This document shows positions 62,196 through 64,000 of a DNA stretch of 64,000 nucleotides, piece by piece. The notes under the pieces are model-generated. The model was not told the DNA's origin, made no database searches, and worked only from the letters and a program-made list of their open reading frames with translations. Origin of the DNA: Halichondria panicea. Lineage: Eukaryota; Porifera; Demospongiae; Suberitida; Halichondriidae. How positions within the stretch are numbered: the first letter of the stretch is position 1; the number at the start of each line of letters is the position of its first letter. The stretch covers positions 16,245,518 through 16,309,517 of the forward strand of contig NC_087377.1 of NCBI RefSeq assembly GCF_963675165.1. The letters are read 5' to 3'. Both the position numbers and the translations under genes were made by a program.

Positions 62196-62386
62196 CCGTA
62201 TAGGGGGTAATTTTCGGGGGACAAAATATTCGTGGTTCAGCAATATTGAGACATTTCGTGGGTAATATTTTCGTGGTTGGAGCTTGCACTGCAGGTAAAG
62301 GCAGGCAAGGTCGCTTCATTCGTGGTCAGACCTCCAACCACGAAAACCACGAATATTTTGCCCCACGAAAATTACACGCTATACGG
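62196..62386. mobile_element. MITE of the ccgtatag-gggtaatttt family, intact ends
   Basis: About 191 bp, closely similar to 58403-58606 and flanked by TA on both sides (62194-62195 and 62387-62388). It lies downstream of the Rab gene, about 180 bp from its stop codon. Confidence 0.85.
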
Positions 62387-62568
62387 TAGATCTACAACTT
62401 TATGGTTGACCACAGATAACCATATAAGGAACGCTCAGCGCAAAACGCTTTTTTGTGGATATTACAAAGATTCTGCAAAACCGTATATATAGACTGTCAG
62501 TCCACAAAAATTCATTGAGATTTTCAACTTAAAAAAATTCATTGAAGTAAAAAACATTTTCAATTTTT

Positions 62569-63282
62569 TCAACATGCACATTTTGTAGTTCTTTGTTCAC
62601 TGCTATGTATGTAGTCCACACTGTGACTGTCTTGTTGTTCGCTGTTAATAGTTACCACTGTGTTAGTTAGCGAACTAAGCATGGACTCTGACAGAACCTC
62701 GCCTTGTTTAACACCGTCCCAGCTCTCCCGACGCAACCGTATCCGACCTTCCTCAATACCACTCAATACATCGTCCACTAGAAGATCAAATGCCTTGTAA
62801 ACATTAGTACCAGTTATGGCGGAGGTCTCGATATATTGCATATTGTTCTTCTTTGCAAACTCTTCTCCTTCCTTTGTACTCACGACCCTCTCACTCTCAC
62901 GATCACATTTATTGCCCACCAACACATACACATGTTCGTTGTTGCCATGGTGTTGTTTAGCTTCTTGTAACCAGGTTTCTACATTCTCAAAACTTTGTTG
63001 ATTTGTGACATCAAACACCAACAGACCACCGACAGCGTTTCTATAGTAAGTCTTTACGATTGATCTGAACCGGTCTTGCCCAGCTGTGTCCCAGATTTGT
63101 ATCTTGACGATCTGGTCGTCTTTGTGAAACACTTTCGAGTAGTAGTCGACTCCCAGTGTTAGACTGTGCTCCAGATTGCCGGCTCCTTCTTGAAGTTCAT
63201 GGACAAGGCTGGTTTTACCGACGGTGCTGTCTCCGATTAGGATAACTCTAAGCTGGTAGTGATACCCAACACAGTTGGCCAT
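62569..63282 (-). CDS. RAB39: Rab39-like small GTPase
   Basis: A 237-residue intron-less frame for a Rab GTPase, a membrane-attached switch in vesicle traffic. The five G boxes are complete: P-loop GDSTVGKT (17-24), switch I Thr42 in LTLGVDYY, WDTAGQ (64-69), NKCD (124-127) and ETSA (152-155). The stretch YYRNAVGGLLVFDVTN with SFENVETWLQEAK, and the late WDGVKQG, are typical of Rab39, which acts in late endocytic and autophagic traffic. The C-terminus CAC is a double-cysteine geranylgeranylation signal. The chain is about 20 residues longer than usual Rab39, mainly in the hypervariable tail. I chose the second Met (63282) because MANCVGYHYQL matches the usual Rab39 start; an in-frame Met at 63306 would add eight residues. 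It is convergent to the giant gene. Confidence 0.85.
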   Translation of the reverse strand: MANCVGYHYQLRVILIGDSTVGKTSLVHELQEGAGNLEHSLTLGVDYYSKVFHKDDQIVKIQIWDTAGQDRFRSIVKTYYRNAVGGLLVFDVTNQQSFENVETWLQEAKQHHGNNEHVYVLVGNKCDRESERVVSTKEGEEFAKKNNMQYIETSAITGTNVYKAFDLLVDDVLSGIEEGRIRLRRESWDGVKQGEVLSESMLSSLTNTVVTINSEQQDSHSVDYIHSSEQRTTKCAC

Positions 63283-63306
63283 TGCCTGTATACTGAGGTA
63301 TAGCAC

Positions 63307-64000
63307 ACTGTAGCTACAGCAACTGGCCTTGAATACATATACAGCAGTACGTGTTTAATATAGTTCTTGTGCAGAGGTTCTTGTGTAGAGGTTCTTGTGT
63401 AAAATTAATCATGTGATGGGTGACTTCATGCACAATTGTATTCATGCGGCACATTATTCAGATAGTTGAGGCCACAATATCCTGGCAACACATATGGCTG
63501 CATGAGCTCATCATGCATGGATGTTCACACTAGCTGAGGTGGGCATATGTAAGAGAGTACAAATGTAAACCAAAAAAATGGCAATTCAAACTTCAAACAA
63601 TTAATTTTTTACTTACAAAAAAGGGCTAGACTCTTGGATATGGAGTCTATAGTTTTATCACAATTATAATCCTACAGATTATTGTAAACCCCACCCCACC
63701 CCACCCCCTCACTCCCGAGCTGAGTAAATTCAGTACGGCCTGTGTACGTATAGCAGGGTGTCAACCTCACCATCATCCAGATGGACCGGCGCTGGAAACT
63801 GTGACAACAAGGATTTTTTTGTAGTCTCAAGTTACATCAGTCCGTCCGGGTGAGATCGAGGCTATAATTATGTACTGCATGCTGTAGGTGAATGTATGTC
63901 TAACTATATACACTGCCATGCCTGCCGTGATATAAAATTTAAGACAGTTGTAGTTTGCTGGAAAGTTGAAAATTGAAAGTACTTGAGTTGGTATCGTCGC
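63307..64000. other. Upstream region of the Rab gene
   Basis: No coding exon is visible. A short tandem repeat of gttcttgtg words lies at 63363-63400, and a (CCCAC)n tract at about 63689-63709. A TATA-like word on the minus strand near 63355-63362 is weak. Confidence 0.4.

Overview
The window looks like nuclear DNA of an early-branching animal, most likely a demosponge of the Amphimedon type (inference, about 0.6). It has AT-rich spacers with frequent atgcatgc and aattataatt words, very short GT-AG introns (often 50-120 bp), gene-dense packing, many small foldback elements, a non-LTR retrotransposon fragment, a Rab GTPase gene, and huge runs of Calx-beta domains, a class prominent in sponge extracellular adhesion proteins.

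Layout. (1) 1-3206 is the 3' end of an upstream paralogous gene: two Calx-beta domains and two cysteine-containing beta-sandwich domains. It copies the 3' end of the main gene at 57420-60130, and an inverted piece of the preceding Calx-beta exon lies at 20-151. (2) 3580-12430 holds a duplicated block (about 3580-7995 and 9745-12430). Each copy carries a TATA box, a signal-peptide exon and a first Ig exon; copy 1 is interrupted by a decayed LINE (about 4345-6076) with a nested MITE. (3) 10829-60122 (+) is one giant gene model of about 152 exons and roughly 9,650 codons: signal peptide, 8 Ig domains, about 70 Calx-beta domains and 2 terminal beta-sandwich domains. (4) 60123-62568 is spacer with three TIR elements. 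(5) 62569-63282 (-) is an intact Rab39-like GTPase.

The centre of the window is a nested repeat. One Calx-beta domain is two exons, and every internal exon is phase 1-1. Three domain types (called alpha, beta and gamma here) form a trimodule of about 1.6 kb. Trimodules are grouped behind an Ig exon into unit A (Ig plus 9 Calx-beta, 5,536 bp) or unit B (Ig plus 6 Calx-beta, 3,912 bp). A+B makes a 9,448-bp higher-order repeat, present nearly three times (about 14745-42676) with only isolated substitutions seen, introns included. This is either a very recent expansion or an assembly artefact. All three B units share the same 1-bp insertion in one exon.

The main protein is inferred to be a secreted or surface Ca2+-binding adhesion or recognition filament. 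No transmembrane segment is visible in the window, and a good splice donor at 60078/60079 leaves open that more exons follow. Exon coordinates were read by eye from splice signals, frame and copy-to-copy comparison; no alignment or database search was run.
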